Assembly (NCBI RefSeq): GCF_000820705.1
Contig: NZ_CCXI01000012.1
Location: forward strand, 1 to 64,000
DNA length: 64,000 nt
Source of the DNA: Clostridium polynesiense
Lineage (GTDB): Bacteria > Bacillota > Clostridia > Clostridiales > Clostridiaceae
Direction of reading: 5' to 3'
A model generated the notes under the pieces. That model had not been told where the DNA came from. It saw only the letters and a list, made by a program, of their open reading frames with translations, and made no database searches. Positions 9,332-22,423 of this stretch are shown here, piece by piece. Both the position numbers and the translations under genes were made by a program. Every line of letters begins with the position of its first letter. Positions within the stretch are counted from its first letter, which is position 1.

Positions 9332-10864
9332 ATGGCAAAGAAACCAGTAATGTTAATGATATTAGACGGATTTGGTATAGCGCCTAAATCCGAAGGAAAT
9401 GCTGTGGAAGCAGCATATAAACCAAACTATGATAAACTTTTTGCTACCTACCCTCATACACAGCTGCAGGCAAGCGGAATGGATGTAGGACTTCCAAAAG
9501 GTCAAATGGGAAACTCAGAGGTTGGACATTTGAATATTGGAGCAGGAAGAGTAATTTATCAGGAATTAACAAGAATAACAAAAGCAATTGAAGATGGAGA
9601 TTTCTTTAAAAATGAAGCTTTAAATCTTGCAATGGATAAGGCAAAGGAAAATAATTCCTCACTGCATTTATTAGGTCTCCTTTCTGACGGAGGAGTTCAC
9701 TCTCATATAGATCATGTTAAAGGTCTGCTGAAGCTGGCAAAATTAAAAGGTATTGAAAAAGTATATCTTCATGCCTTTATGGATGGAAGAGATGTTCCAC
9801 CTTCCTCAGGTAAGGATTATATAATAGAAATAGAAGATTCAATGAAGGAAATTGGAACAGGAAAGGTAGCAACTGTCAGCGGAAGATACTACGCAATGGA
9901 CAGGGATAACAGATGGGAAAGGATTCAGCTGGCATACAATGCACTGGTATTAGGAAAAGGTGAAACAGCTAATAGTGCTGTAGAGTGCACGGAAAATTCT
10001 TACCATGACAATAAGACAGATGAGTTTGTATTACCTTGTGTGATATTAGAAGATGGAAAACCAACCGCTACTATTAAGGATAAAGATTCCGTTATCTTCT
10101 TTAACTTCAGACCTGACCGAGCAAGAGAAATTACAAGAGCGTTAAATGATAAAGTATTTGCAGGCTTTGAAAGGAATAATTTAGATTTAACTTATGTTAC
10201 ATTGACACAATACGATAAAACTCTTGAAAATGTTATAGTGGCATACAGTCCTCAAAGCTATTCCAATACTTTAGGAGAATATATAAGCAGCAAGGGCTTA
10301 AATCAGCTGAGAATAGCTGAAACAGAAAAATATGCTCATGTAACCTTCTTCTTTAATGGAGGAGTAGAGGTTCCTAATAAAAATGAAGACAGAGTTCTTG
10401 TTCCTTCTCCAAAGGTTGCAACTTATGATTTAAAACCTGAAATGAGCGCTTATGAAATGACTCAAGAGGTTTTAACAAGATTAGATATGGATACTTATGA
10501 TATGATTATCATTAATTATGCTAATCCTGACATGGTTGGACATACTGGAGTGTTTGAGGCTGCAAAAAAAGCCATTGAAGCTGTGGATGATTGTCTAGGC
10601 AAGGTAGTTCAAAAAGTCCTTGAAAAAGATGGAACAGTATTCATCACTGCGGATCATGGAAATGCAGAAATAATGATTGACTATTCTACAGGAAATCCAA
10701 TGACCTCACACACTACAGACCCAGTACCTTTCCTATATGTATCCAATGACTCTGCAGGGAAGGCATTAAAGGATGGAGGAAAGCTTGCAGATATAGCTCC
10801 TACCATGCTTACAGAAATGGGATTGGATATTCCATCAGAAATGACAGGTAAATCCTTAATTTAA
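9332..10864 (+). CDS. gpmI: 2,3-bisphosphoglycerate-independent phosphoglycerate mutase
   Basis: iPGM of 510 residues. The N-terminal metal site MLMILDGFGIA, the phospho-serine loop GQMGNSEVGHLNIGAGR, and the C-terminal metal ligands TADHGNAE and TSHTTDPVP are all present, typical of the alkaline-phosphatase superfamily. It interconverts 3- and 2-phosphoglycerate using manganese. It has its own promoter but stays in the conserved glycolytic order. Confidence 0.98.
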   Translation: MAKKPVMLMILDGFGIAPKSEGNAVEAAYKPNYDKLFATYPHTQLQASGMDVGLPKGQMGNSEVGHLNIGAGRVIYQELTRITKAIEDGDFFKNEALNLAMDKAKENNSSLHLLGLLSDGGVHSHIDHVKGLLKLAKLKGIEKVYLHAFMDGRDVPPSSGKDYIIEIEDSMKEIGTGKVATVSGRYYAMDRDNRWERIQLAYNALVLGKGETANSAVECTENSYHDNKTDEFVLPCVILEDGKPTATIKDKDSVIFFNFRPDRAREITRALNDKVFAGFERNNLDLTYVTLTQYDKTLENVIVAYSPQSYSNTLGEYISSKGLNQLRIAETEKYAHVTFFFNGGVEVPNKNEDRVLVPSPKVATYDLKPEMSAYEMTQEVLTRLDMDTYDMIIINYANPDMVGHTGVFEAAKKAIEAVDDCLGKVVQKVLEKDGTVFITADHGNAEIMIDYSTGNPMTSHTTDPVPFLYVSNDSAGKALKDGGKLADIAPTMLTEMGLDIPSEMTGKSLI

Positions 10865-10916
10865 TATAGCGTATAATAAACTGTATATTATTATTTAATA
10901 TGCAGATATTAAATAG

Positions 10917-12290
<1,374 letters not shown>

Positions 12291-12323
12291 TCCTGTTAAA
12301 ATAAAGTAAGCCACAATTAATAA

Positions 12324-12353
12324 TAAAGCTCCGGTTTATTTACCGGAGCTTTA
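12324..12353 (+). terminator. Hairpin after eno
   Basis: A perfect 12-bp GC-containing stem (12324-12335 with 12342-12353). The following T content is low (AATTACATT), so termination may be partial. Confidence 0.65.
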
Positions 12354-12490
12354 ATTACATTAAGAAAGAAAAAATGATGACAAAAAGTATAATACTATAA
12401 ATGACCTTATTTATAAGGAATTAGTTGTATAATTCCTTAGGGTATGCTAAAATAGAAAAGATGATTTTTACTCTATGGAGGTGAATCCGG

Positions 12491-12721
12491 ATGAAAACAA
12501 CATTATTTGTTTTTGAAGTTATTTTATCTATTGTTTTAATAGTGTCTGTTTTAATGCAGCCTAGTAAATCCGACGGATTAAAAGGGTTAATGCAGGGAAG
12601 TACAGAAACTTTTTTCAGCAAAAACAAGAAAAGGACAAAAGAAGCAGCACTCTATAGAGTTACTATAGCTTCTGCTATATTATTTGCAATAAACACTTTA
12701 GCATTAAATTTAGTAAAATAG
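12491..12721 (+). CDS. secG: Preprotein translocase subunit SecG
   Basis: A 76-residue protein with two transmembrane helices (about residues 1-20 and 54-74) and the SecG loop VLMQPSKSDGLKGLMQGSTE. It is the accessory subunit of the SecYEG channel. It lies between eno and hppA, as often seen in Firmicutes (eno-secG-rnr-smpB). GGAGGTG precedes the ATG. Confidence 0.93.
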   Translation: MKTTLFVFEVILSIVLIVSVLMQPSKSDGLKGLMQGSTETFFSKNKKRTKEAALYRVTIASAILFAINTLALNLVK

Positions 12722-12833
12722 TATTAAATCTTTTTGGCTGACTTATTTTATAAGGCAGCTTTTTGCTTTTTCTATTTTTAGTTACAGTTAATTCCATGGG
12801 AAATAATAGATATTATTTATATTGTATAAAAAA

Positions 12834-12861
12834 TTGCTGTTTTAATTAGAAAAAGTATAAC
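12834..12861 (+). promoter_or_regulatory. Candidate promoter of hppA
   Basis: TTGCTG (12834-12839) and TATAAC (12856-12861) with 16-bp spacing, leaving a leader of about 70 nt before hppA. Confidence 0.4.
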
Positions 12862-12938
12862 GTTTTTATCCAATGTGTGATATTATATATTTATTAACAA
12901 TGTATAGTGCACACTTTGTTTGTTGGAGGAGGAATAAC

Positions 12939-14957
12939 ATGACAAGCTCTATAATATTAGCCGTAAGCGGCGCAGCAGCATTATTATTTGCATTTATACT
13001 TGCAAAAAACATCACATCAGAACCTTCCGGGAACGAAAGGATGAAAGAAATTGCCGGGTATATAGAACAAGGGGCAATGGCTTTCTTAAGAAGAGAATAT
13101 AAATATTTAGCAATCTTTATAGTGATAGTTTCTGTGATTATAGGAGTATTTATCAATATTCCCACTGCAGTATGTTTTATAGTGGGTGCGATATTCTCAA
13201 TATTAGCAGGTTACTTTGGCATGAAGGTAGCTGTTAAGTCTAATGTAAGAACAGCAGAAGCAGCCAGAGACAGCCAGGGGAAAGCCTTAAAAATAGCTTT
13301 TTCCGGCGGAGCAGTAATGGGAATGAGCGTTGTTGGACTTGGAGTAATAGGACTTGGTATACTAGCAATTATATTTGATTTGGATACTTCTTATTTAACA
13401 GGCTTTGGTTTGGGGGCAAGTTCCATAGCTTTATTCGCAAGAGTAGGAGGAGGAATTTATACTAAGGCTGCAGACGTAGGAGCAGATTTAGTTGGAAAGC
13501 TTGAAGCAGGCATACCTGAGGATGATCCTAGAAACCCTGCAGTTATCGCCGATAATGTAGGTGATAATGTAGGTGACGTTGCTGGTATGGGAGCGGATCT
13601 CTTTGAATCCTATGTAGGCTCCATAATATCAGCTATAACCCTTGGAGCAGCAGCTTTTAATGATGAAAAGGGATTAATATTCCCAATGCTTCTTGCAGCA
13701 GCAGGGGTAATTTCATCAATTATAGGTGCTGTGGTGGTTAGAGCAAATAAAGGAGAAAATCCTCAAAAGGCTCTAAATATAGGAACCTATATATCCGGTG
13801 CAGTAACGATAATATGTGCTGCAGTGATAGGATATATGACCTTTGGAGATTTTAAAGCCTTCTCAGCTATAGCTGTAGGTCTTATAGTAGGTCTTTTAAT
13901 AGGAAAGATTACAGAAATATACACTTCTGCAGATTATAAAAGCGTTAAAGAAGTGGCAAGGCAGTCAGAAACCGGTTCAGCCACAACTATAATATCCGGT
14001 CTTGCAGTAGGTATGAAATCTACATTCTGGCCAATAATTCTTATTGTTTTAGGTATATTATTCTCTTATTTTGTTATGGGAGGAAACTCAAATCCTGTTT
14101 CAGGACTTTATGGAATTGCACTTTCAGCGGTAGGAATGCTTTCTACTACAGGACTTGTGGTTTCAGTAGATGCATACGGTCCAATAGCCGATAATGCCGG
14201 AGGCATAGCAGAAATGTCTGCCCTTCCTCACAGTGTAAGAGAGGTTACAGATAAGCTTGACTCTGTTGGTAATACTACTGCGGCAATAGGAAAAGGCTTT
14301 GCCATAGGTTCAGCGGCGCTGACTGCATTAGCTTTATTTGCTTCCTATGCTCAGGCAGTAAATATAAAAAGTATAGATCTTCTGTCTCCAACTACCCTTG
14401 TAGGAGTATTGGTTGGAGCTATGCTTCCTTTCCTTTATGGAGCTCTTACTATGGAATCAGTAGGAAGAGCAGCGCATCAGATGGTGGAAGAGGTAAGAAG
14501 ACAGTTTAAAGAAATTCCGGGAATAATGGAAGGTAAAGCTACTCCTGAATATTCAACCTGTATAGATATATCCACAGGAGCAGCTCTTAAAGAAATGGTT
14601 CTTCCAGGTGTTCTTGCTATTTTAATTCCTTTATCTGTAGGACTGCTTCTTGGAGCTGAAGCTCTTGGTGGACTTATCGGAGGAGCTATTGCAACAGGTG
14701 TCTTGGTAGCTATATTGATGTCCAATTCAGGTGCTGCATGGGATAACTCTAAGAAATATATTGAATCCGGAGCTCATGGAGGAAGAAACAGCGAGGCTCA
14801 TAAAGCCGGTATAGTAGGTGATACCGTAGGAGACCCCTTCAAGGATACTTCCGGTCCAGCTATGAATATTTTAATAAAGCTGATGACTATAGTTTCATTG
14901 GTATTTGCACCGGTTATACTTAAATACGACGGACTTCTTATGAAATTTATTAAATAA
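12939..14957 (+). CDS. hppA: K+-dependent membrane-bound pyrophosphatase
   Basis: Polytopic M-PPase of 672 residues, about 16 helices. The pyrophosphate site is intact: [38 protein letters not shown], and C-terminal [17 protein letters not shown]. It couples pyrophosphate hydrolysis to Na+ or H+ export. The [18 protein letters not shown] segment has Ala where K+-independent enzymes have Lys, so it belongs to the K+-dependent class. Whether Na+ or H+ is pumped cannot be read safely. The ATG at 12939 follows GGAGGAGG; an upstream ATG at 12873 lacks a ribosome site. Confidence 0.95.
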   Translation: MTSSIILAVSGAAALLFAFILAKNITSEPSGNERMKEIAGYIEQGAMAFLRREYKYLAIFIVIVSVIIGVFINIPTAVCFIVGAIFSILAGYFGMKVAVKSNVRTAEAARDSQGKALKIAFSGGAVMGMSVVGLGVIGLGILAIIFDLDTSYLTGFGLGASSIALFARVGGGIYTKAADVGADLVGKLEAGIPEDDPRNPAVIADNVGDNVGDVAGMGADLFESYVGSIISAITLGAAAFNDEKGLIFPMLLAAAGVISSIIGAVVVRANKGENPQKALNIGTYISGAVTIICAAVIGYMTFGDFKAFSAIAVGLIVGLLIGKITEIYTSADYKSVKEVARQSETGSATTIISGLAVGMKSTFWPIILIVLGILFSYFVMGGNSNPVSGLYGIALSAVGMLSTTGLVVSVDAYGPIADNAGGIAEMSALPHSVREVTDKLDSVGNTTAAIGKGFAIGSAALTALALFASYAQAVNIKSIDLLSPTTLVGVLVGAMLPFLYGALTMESVGRAAHQMVEEVRRQFKEIPGIMEGKATPEYSTCIDISTGAALKEMVLPGVLAILIPLSVGLLLGAEALGGLIGGAIATGVLVAILMSNSGAAWDNSKKYIESGAHGGRNSEAHKAGIVGDTVGDPFKDTSGPAMNILIKLMTIVSLVFAPVILKYDGLLMKFIK

Positions 14958-14964
14958 TATAATG

Positions 14965-15005
14965 AAACACAGACAGAGGTATTTAGAGCTGTCTGTGTTT
15001 TTTTA
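14965..15005 (+). terminator. hppA terminator
   Basis: A perfect 12-bp stem (14965-14976 with 14989-15000) running directly into seven T residues. Confidence 0.9.
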
Positions 15006-15137
15006 GACAACTTTTACAAAAATTTTCTTGAAATGAATAAAATCTTATAATATAGTTAGCATTAACAAAGCCTTTGCTGGTAATACTAATATAAAGTGTT
15101 ACCTATGAAAATGAGTTTGTTAATTGGAGGTATGGTA

Positions 15138-17378
15138 ATGAACGTGAAAAGAGTTTTACTTGAGTTTATGAGAGAAAAGGCTTATAAACCTATGGATATA
15201 CAAGAATTAGCACAGGTATTCAATATAGACAAAAGTGAATATAAAAGCTTTAAAAAAACCTTAAGGGTTATGGAGAGAGAAGGTCTCGTAATAAGAACCA
15301 GAGCGGACAAGTTCGGACTGCCTGAAAAGATGGGTTTGGTGGCAGGAAAAATTCAAGTGCATCAAAGAGGATACGGATTTGTAATACCTGAAGAGGAGGG
15401 GGAAGAGGACGTATTTATACCTAGCTCCTTCATAAATGGTGCTATGAACGGCGACAGGGTTATAGCTAAAGTAACCAAGGAGGATATTAAGGGCAAAAGA
15501 AGAGAAGGTGAAATCACCAGGATAGTAGAAAGAGTAAATAAAATCATAGTGGGTGTTTATGAGGACAGCAGAAATTTTGGGTTTGTGATACCTGAGGACA
15601 AGAGAATACAAAATGATATATTTATTCCTAAGGCTGAAAGAAATAACGCAAAGACCGGAGAGCTGGTGGTGGTTGAAATCACTGAGTGGCCTGATAAAAG
15701 AAGAAACCCTGAAGGAACTATAATTCAGGTCATGGGGAAAAAGGGAGATAAAGGCATTGATATTTTAACTATAATTAAAAAATATGGACTCCCGGAAGAA
15801 TTTCCTGATAAAGTAATTAATTATACAGAAAGCATTGAAGATGAAATTCCTGAATCTGAATATAAGAGAAGGAAGGATTTAAGAGATGTAAGGATGGTAA
15901 CTATAGATGGAGAAGACGCCAAGGATTTGGATGACGCTGTATCCATTGAAAAGCTATCTAAAGGAAGATATAAGCTTGGAGTACATATTGCTGATGTCAG
16001 TCATTATGTCAGGGAGAAAAGCCCTTTAGATAAAGAAGCTTTTAAAAGAGGAACCTCTGTATATCTTATAGACAGAGTAATACCTATGCTTCCTAAAAAG
16101 CTGTCCAATGGATTGTGCTCTTTAAATCCAAAGGTGGATAGACTTGCTTTAAGCTGTATTATGACAATAGACAGCAGCGGAAAGGTATTGGAACATGAAA
16201 TTGCAGAATCCATTATAAACACCAGTGAAAGAATGACCTATACTGATGTTACCAAGATATTAAAGGATAAGGACGAGGAACTTATAAATAAATATCAGTA
16301 CCTTTATGAAGACTTTAAAGCAATGGAAGAGCTATGTTTAATTCTTAATAAAAAGAGGATTTCAAGAGGTGCTATAGATTTTGATTTTGAAGAGTCTAAA
16401 ATCATACTCAATGAAAAAGGAAAACCTATTGAAATAAAGCCTTATGAAAGAGAGATTGCAAATAGAATAATTGAAGAGTTCATGTTGGTTTGTAATGAAA
16501 CCATAGCAGAGCATATGTATTGGACCAATATCCCCTTTGTATACAGAATCCATGAAAATCCCGATGAAGAAAAGCTTCAAAAGTTCTCAAACTTTATTCA
16601 TAACTTAGGTTATACAGCTAGGCTTGGAAGAGAAGTTCAACCCAGAGCTCTTCAGGACATTTTAGATAAGGTTAAAGGTAAAAAAGAAGAAACTGTAGTG
16701 AGCACCCTTTTATTGAGGTCTATGATGCAGGCTAGATATTCACCGGAAAGCATTGGACACTTCGGCTTGGCAGCCAGGTACTACTGCCACTTTACTTCAC
16801 CTATAAGAAGATATCCTGACCTTCAGATTCATAGGATAATAAAGGAATTCATAAATGGCAGAATATCCGATGAGAAGTCAAAAAAGCTTATACGAGTGGT
16901 AGATGAGGCTTCAAAGCAGTCATCAGAAATGGAAAGACTGGCTCAGGAGGCAGAACGTGAGGTGGATGATCTTAAGAAGGCTGAATATATGAAGGAAAGA
17001 ATAGGGGAAGAATTCGATGGATTGATTTCTTCTATCACAAGCTTTGGAGTATTTGTACAGTTGCCTAACACCATAGAGGGACTTGTGCATATAAGCAGCA
17101 TGGATGATGATTTTTATATTTATGATGAAAATCATCTTACCCTTACAGGAGAAAGGACTAAAAAAATATACAGGCTAGGAGATTTTCTGAGGATTCAATG
17201 CAGCAAGGTGGACATTGATTCAAGGGAGATATTCTTTGATATAATAGAGGACGAATACGGAAAATTAGCCAGAAACAGTACATCAAAAGAAAGTACTGCC
17301 TTTGAAGAGCTTGAAGATGACGAAGATGATGATGAATTTGAAATACTAACTTCTGAGGATGAAGAAGAGAATTTTTAG
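15138..17378 (+). CDS. rnr: Ribonuclease R
   Basis: Processive 3'-5' exoribonuclease of 746 residues. Order: N-terminal winged helix, two cold-shock domains (HQRGYGFVIPEEEGEEDVFI and NFGFVIPEDKRIQNDIFI), RNB catalytic domain with DGEDAKDLDDAVS and HFTSPIRRYPDL, S1 domain (GLISSITSFGVFVQL), and an acidic tail. It degrades structured RNA and, with SmpB-tmRNA, non-stop mRNA. The ATG at 15138 is chosen because GGAGG lies 7 nt upstream. In many Firmicutes smpB follows directly; here a glycerol block intervenes. Confidence 0.97.
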   Translation: MNVKRVLLEFMREKAYKPMDIQELAQVFNIDKSEYKSFKKTLRVMEREGLVIRTRADKFGLPEKMGLVAGKIQVHQRGYGFVIPEEEGEEDVFIPSSFINGAMNGDRVIAKVTKEDIKGKRREGEITRIVERVNKIIVGVYEDSRNFGFVIPEDKRIQNDIFIPKAERNNAKTGELVVVEITEWPDKRRNPEGTIIQVMGKKGDKGIDILTIIKKYGLPEEFPDKVINYTESIEDEIPESEYKRRKDLRDVRMVTIDGEDAKDLDDAVSIEKLSKGRYKLGVHIADVSHYVREKSPLDKEAFKRGTSVYLIDRVIPMLPKKLSNGLCSLNPKVDRLALSCIMTIDSSGKVLEHEIAESIINTSERMTYTDVTKILKDKDEELINKYQYLYEDFKAMEELCLILNKKRISRGAIDFDFEESKIILNEKGKPIEIKPYEREIANRIIEEFMLVCNETIAEHMYWTNIPFVYRIHENPDEEKLQKFSNFIHNLGYTARLGREVQPRALQDILDKVKGKKEETVVSTLLLRSMMQARYSPESIGHFGLAARYYCHFTSPIRRYPDLQIHRIIKEFINGRISDEKSKKLIRVVDEASKQSSEMERLAQEAEREVDDLKKAEYMKERIGEEFDGLISSITSFGVFVQLPNTIEGLVHISSMDDDFYIYDENHLTLTGERTKKIYRLGDFLRIQCSKVDIDSREIFFDIIEDEYGKLARNSTSKESTAFEELEDDEDDDEFEILTSEDEEENF

Positions 17379-17536
17379 CAGGATGAAGTTTAAATTTTCA
17401 TTTTATCATTAAAAGATAATAGGATTAGAATGTTGTTTAAATATTAACAAAGTAAAATGTAAATTTAATATTGTAAAGAATTACTAAATGTAGTACAGTA
17501 TAAGTAAGTAATTTATATTTGGCTGAGTTTTGGAGA

Positions 17537-17574
17537 GTCGCAATTAAATTCGATTTTTAATTGCGACCTTTTTT
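17537..17574 (+). terminator. Terminator between rnr and glpP
   Basis: A perfect 12-bp stem (17537-17548 with 17556-17567), then C and six T. It probably ends the rnr transcript. It also lies upstream of glpP, so it could be a GlpP antitermination target, but TTAACA and TATATA promoter-like boxes lie downstream of it (about 17586-17615), which argues for a simple terminator. Confidence 0.8.
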
Positions 17575-17690
17575 CATCCTCTTTTAACATATTCTTAAAT
17601 AAATAGGTATATAATTAATATAAATATATCTGTTACAGGATATTGGATGATATTTTTATGTTGAATTTTTAAGGCAAGGGGGAAGTAAGG

Positions 17691-18251
17691 ATGATTGACT
17701 TAAAGGAGCTTTTAATTGAAAATCCCATAGTTGCAGCAATTAGGAACGATGACGATTTACATAAGGTTTTGGAAAGCAGTGCAAAAATAGTTTTTGTATT
17801 GTATGGCTCTTTATTAAATATTGTAAACATATGCACTGAACTTAAAAAAAGGAATAAGATAGTATTTATTCATTTAGATATGGTTGACGGATTGAAGGCA
17901 GACCAAAAAGGCATTGAGTTTATCAAGTCTGCTGCAAGTCCTTTTGGAGTTATCACTACAAAACAGGGTAATATAAAGTATGCAAAAAACTTGGGGTTAT
18001 ATACTATACAGAGGATATTCATAATAGATTCCCTTTCTTTAGAAACAGCGATAAAAAGCATTCATGTATCTATGCCTAGTGCAGTTGAAGTAATGCCTGG
18101 AGTTGCAAGCAAGATAATAAATTCCTTAGAAAAAGAGGTGAGGCTGCCTATTATTGCAGGGGGACTTATTAACAGCAAAAAAGAGGTTATGGAATCCTTA
18201 GCTGCAGGAGCTATGGCTATTTCCACCACTGCAAAAGATTTATGGGAATAA
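17691..18251 (+). CDS. glpP: Glycerol uptake operon antiterminator
   Basis: GlpP-family protein of 186 residues with ENPIVAAIRNDDDLHKVLES, VFIHLDMVDGL and VEVMPGVASKII. GlpP is a TIM-barrel-like RNA-binding antiterminator that, with glycerol-3-phosphate, allows transcription of glp genes in Firmicutes. It stands at the head of glpK-glpF-dhaKLM, fitting control of this block. CAAGGGGGAAGTAAGG precedes the ATG. No clear terminator was found in the 104 bp between glpP and glpK. Confidence 0.9.
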   Translation: MIDLKELLIENPIVAAIRNDDDLHKVLESSAKIVFVLYGSLLNIVNICTELKKRNKIVFIHLDMVDGLKADQKGIEFIKSAASPFGVITTKQGNIKYAKNLGLYTIQRIFIIDSLSLETAIKSIHVSMPSAVEVMPGVASKIINSLEKEVRLPIIAGGLINSKKEVMESLAAGAMAISTTAKDLWE

Positions 18252-18340
18252 ATTTAAAGTGTGGTTATGAGTTGTATAAGACGATACTGCATGTTTTGTA
18301 CAGCCATTTCTATAAAGTAAATGTTTACAAATATTATTAA

Positions 18341-19846
<1,506 letters not shown>

Positions 19847-19903
19847 TTAAAAATACAGAATTTTTTTAAGGTAAATATTAATACGAGTTAGGGGGAAATT
19901 ATT

Positions 19904-20608
19904 ATGTCAACATTTTTAGGCGAGTTTTTAGGAACTATGCTTTTAATACTCTTAGGTAACGGTGTCGTTGCCAACGTAGTATTAAACAAAACCAAGGGCA
20001 ATGATGGAGGCTGGATAGTTATAACTACAGGATGGGCTTTAGCAGTTGCTGTTCCAGTATTTATTTTTGGACCTATTTCCGGTGCACACTTTAACCCTGC
20101 GGTTACCATAGCAAATGCAGCTATAGGAAACTTTCAATGGGCAAGCGTAGGCAGCTATATTGCAGCTCAGATGCTTGGTGCTATTGCTGGTGCTTGTTTG
20201 GTTTATTTAACCTATAAGCCTCACTATGATGCAACAGAAGATCAGGGAGCAAAACTTGCAACCTTTGCTACCGGTCCAGCTATAAGAACTAATCTTTACA
20301 ATTTCATAGGTGAATTTGTAGGTACCTTCGTTTTATTATTTGCATTGCTTGGAATAGGTAATACAAAGATGGTAGATGGAATATCACCAATAGTTGTAGG
20401 TTTAGTTATTTGGGTAATAGGACTAACCTTAGGAGGAACTACCGGGTATGCCATTAACCCAGCAAGGGATTTAGGACCTAGAATAGCACATGCTTTTCTT
20501 CCAATTAAGAATAAGGGGACTTCAGATTGGGGATATGCATGGATTCCAGTGGTTGCTCCAATCCTTGGAGGATTATGTGCAGCTCTTCTATTTAAAGCAG
20601 TATTTTAA
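19904..20608 (+). CDS. glpF: Glycerol uptake facilitator (aquaglyceroporin)
   Basis: MIP-family channel of 234 residues with six helices and both NPA motifs: SGAHFNPAVTIANA and GYAINPARDLGPR. The Asp after the second NPAR is typical of glycerol-conducting members. It admits glycerol for GlpK, 57 bp after glpK, with GGGGGAA before the ATG. Confidence 0.96.
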   Translation: MSTFLGEFLGTMLLILLGNGVVANVVLNKTKGNDGGWIVITTGWALAVAVPVFIFGPISGAHFNPAVTIANAAIGNFQWASVGSYIAAQMLGAIAGACLVYLTYKPHYDATEDQGAKLATFATGPAIRTNLYNFIGEFVGTFVLLFALLGIGNTKMVDGISPIVVGLVIWVIGLTLGGTTGYAINPARDLGPRIAHAFLPIKNKGTSDWGYAWIPVVAPILGGLCAALLFKAVF

Positions 20609-20671
20609 ATGTAAAATAAGCTTTAAATAACCATAGATTTAATTTGAAATCTAACCATTGGAGGTGTAAAA

Positions 20672-21667
20672 GTGAAAAAAATCATTAATAATCCGGAATA
20701 TGTTGTTGAGGAAATGCTTGAAGGCATAGTAGCTGCTCACCCTGAATATATAAGGAAGCTTGAAAATGTTAACGTTTTAGTTAGAAAAGATTCGCCTGTA
20801 CAGGGTAAAGTAGCACTAGTCAGCGGCGGTGGAAGCGGTCATGAACCTTCCCATGGAGGATTTGTTGGTAAGGGAATGTTGGATGCAGCAGTAGCCGGTT
20901 CAGTTTTTACTTCACCTACACCGGACCAAATTTATGAAGCCATAAAAGCTGTAGCATCTGATAAGGGAGTTTTGTTAGTGGTAAAGAACTACACCGGGGA
21001 TGTAATGAACTTTGAAATGGCAAAGGAAATGGCAGAAATGGACGGGCTAAAAGTAGATCATGTGGTTGTGAATGATGATGTGGCAGTGGAAGACAGTACC
21101 TGGACAATAGGAAGAAGAGGGATTGCAGGAACTGTATTTGTTCACAAAATTGCCGGAGCTAAAGCAGAGGCAGGAGGCACTTTAGAGGAAGTGAAGAGTA
21201 CTGCTGAAAAGGTTGTAGCTAATGTAAGGAGCATGGGAATGGCTTTATCCCCATGTACCGTTCCTGCAGCAGGGAAGCCTAATTTCACTCTGGGGGAAAA
21301 TGAAATGGAGATAGGTATGGGTATTCACGGTGAGCCTGGTACTCATAGGGAAGAATTAAAATCCGGAGATGAAATAGTTGAGCATTTATTAAATAAGATT
21401 CTTGATGACATGAATTTAAATAATGACGAAGTTGCTGTTTTAATAAATGGATTAGGCTCAACGCCTCTTATGGAGCTGTATATAGCAAATAGAAAGGTTA
21501 ATTTAATGCTTAAGGAAAAAGGCATTAAGGTCTACAAAACCTTTGTAGGAGAGTATATGACTTCTATAGAGATGGCGGGATTTTCCATAAGCTTATTAAA
21601 GCTTGATGAAGAGCTTAAGGAATTATTAGAGGCATCCGCTGATACTCCCGGTTTTAAAATGCTTTAA
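20672..21667 (+). CDS. dhaK: PTS-dependent dihydroxyacetone kinase, DhaK subunit
   Basis: DhaK of 331 residues. LVSGGGSGHEPSHGGFVGKGM is the substrate-site loop and MGIHGEPGTHREEL carries the histidine that covalently binds dihydroxyacetone. With DhaL and DhaM it phosphorylates dihydroxyacetone using PEP through HPr. It starts with GTG at 20672 after TTGGAGGTG. Its product, dihydroxyacetone phosphate, enters glycolysis at TpiA. No glycerol dehydrogenase is encoded in the window. Confidence 0.96.
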   Translation: MKKIINNPEYVVEEMLEGIVAAHPEYIRKLENVNVLVRKDSPVQGKVALVSGGGSGHEPSHGGFVGKGMLDAAVAGSVFTSPTPDQIYEAIKAVASDKGVLLVVKNYTGDVMNFEMAKEMAEMDGLKVDHVVVNDDVAVEDSTWTIGRRGIAGTVFVHKIAGAKAEAGGTLEEVKSTAEKVVANVRSMGMALSPCTVPAAGKPNFTLGENEMEIGMGIHGEPGTHREELKSGDEIVEHLLNKILDDMNLNNDEVAVLINGLGSTPLMELYIANRKVNLMLKEKGIKVYKTFVGEYMTSIEMAGFSISLLKLDEELKELLEASADTPGFKML

Positions 21668-21692
21668 GAGAATTTAAGATTACATTTATAAG

Positions 21693-21721
21693 AGAGTAGT
21701 AGGGGAACTTACTACTCTTTT
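21693..21721 (+). terminator. Hairpin with T tract between dhaK and dhaL
   Basis: A perfect 9-bp stem (21693-21701 with 21710-21718) followed by TTT. It lies inside the dha operon and may reduce downstream expression. Confidence 0.6.
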
Positions 21722-21779
21722 GCACATAATAAAAAGGTAAGAAGTTCATTACTTATAATTATGGAAAGGATGTATTTAA

Positions 21780-22421
21780 ATGAGTATAGATGTAGGAAGA
21801 ATTATTGAGATATTTAATGATATTGCAGTAGTTATAGGAAGCAATAAGGAGTATCTTACGGATTTAGATGCTGCTATTGGCGACGGTGACCATGGAATAA
21901 ATTTAAATAAAGGCTTTCAGAATGTGGTTCAGAAGTTATCCTCCTCCAATCCTAAGGATATAGGAGAGGTTTTAAAGATTGTAGGAATGACCCTTATTTC
22001 CACAGTAGGGGGAGCTTCAGGGGCGTTATACGGCACTGCTTTTATGAAGGCGCAGACTAAGGGGGTAGGAAAAGAAGATATATCTTTAAAAGACTTCAGT
22101 GAAATGCTCAACATAGCTGTAGATGGTATCAAGATGAGGGGAAAAGGCGATTTAGGAGATAAGACCATGCTGGATGTGCTCATTCCTGTAAGCAAGAGTA
22201 TTGAAGAATCTTTGCAGGAAAACAGAAAAGCAGCGGAGGCTTTTAGGATAGCTTCAGAAACAGCCTTTAAAAAAATGGAAGACACTAAGAATATCTCAGC
22301 TAAAAAAGGAAGAGCCAGCTATTTAGGTGAAAGGAGCATAGGACATATAGATCCAGGAGCTGCTTCCAGCTATCTTATAATTAAAACCATAGGAGAATAT
22401 CTTGCAAAGGAGGAAAATTGA
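21780..22421 (+). CDS. dhaL: PTS-dependent dihydroxyacetone kinase, ADP-binding subunit DhaL
   Basis: DhaL of 213 residues with the Mg-ADP site LDAAIGDGDHGINLNKGF (Asp ligands) and the nucleotide-cap region GGASGALYGTAFMKA. The bound ADP is a permanent cofactor rephosphorylated by DhaM. AAAGGATG precedes the ATG. It ends 2 nt before the chosen dhaM start. Confidence 0.95.
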   Translation: MSIDVGRIIEIFNDIAVVIGSNKEYLTDLDAAIGDGDHGINLNKGFQNVVQKLSSSNPKDIGEVLKIVGMTLISTVGGASGALYGTAFMKAQTKGVGKEDISLKDFSEMLNIAVDGIKMRGKGDLGDKTMLDVLIPVSKSIEESLQENRKAAEAFRIASETAFKKMEDTKNISAKKGRASYLGERSIGHIDPGAASSYLIIKTIGEYLAKEEN

Positions 22422-22423
22422 TT

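Noticed and set aside
17400-17536. Possible riboswitch or antiterminator leader before glpP
   Set aside because: No known riboswitch core was recognised, and promoter-like boxes lie after the hairpin at 17537-17574, so a plain rnr terminator explains it.
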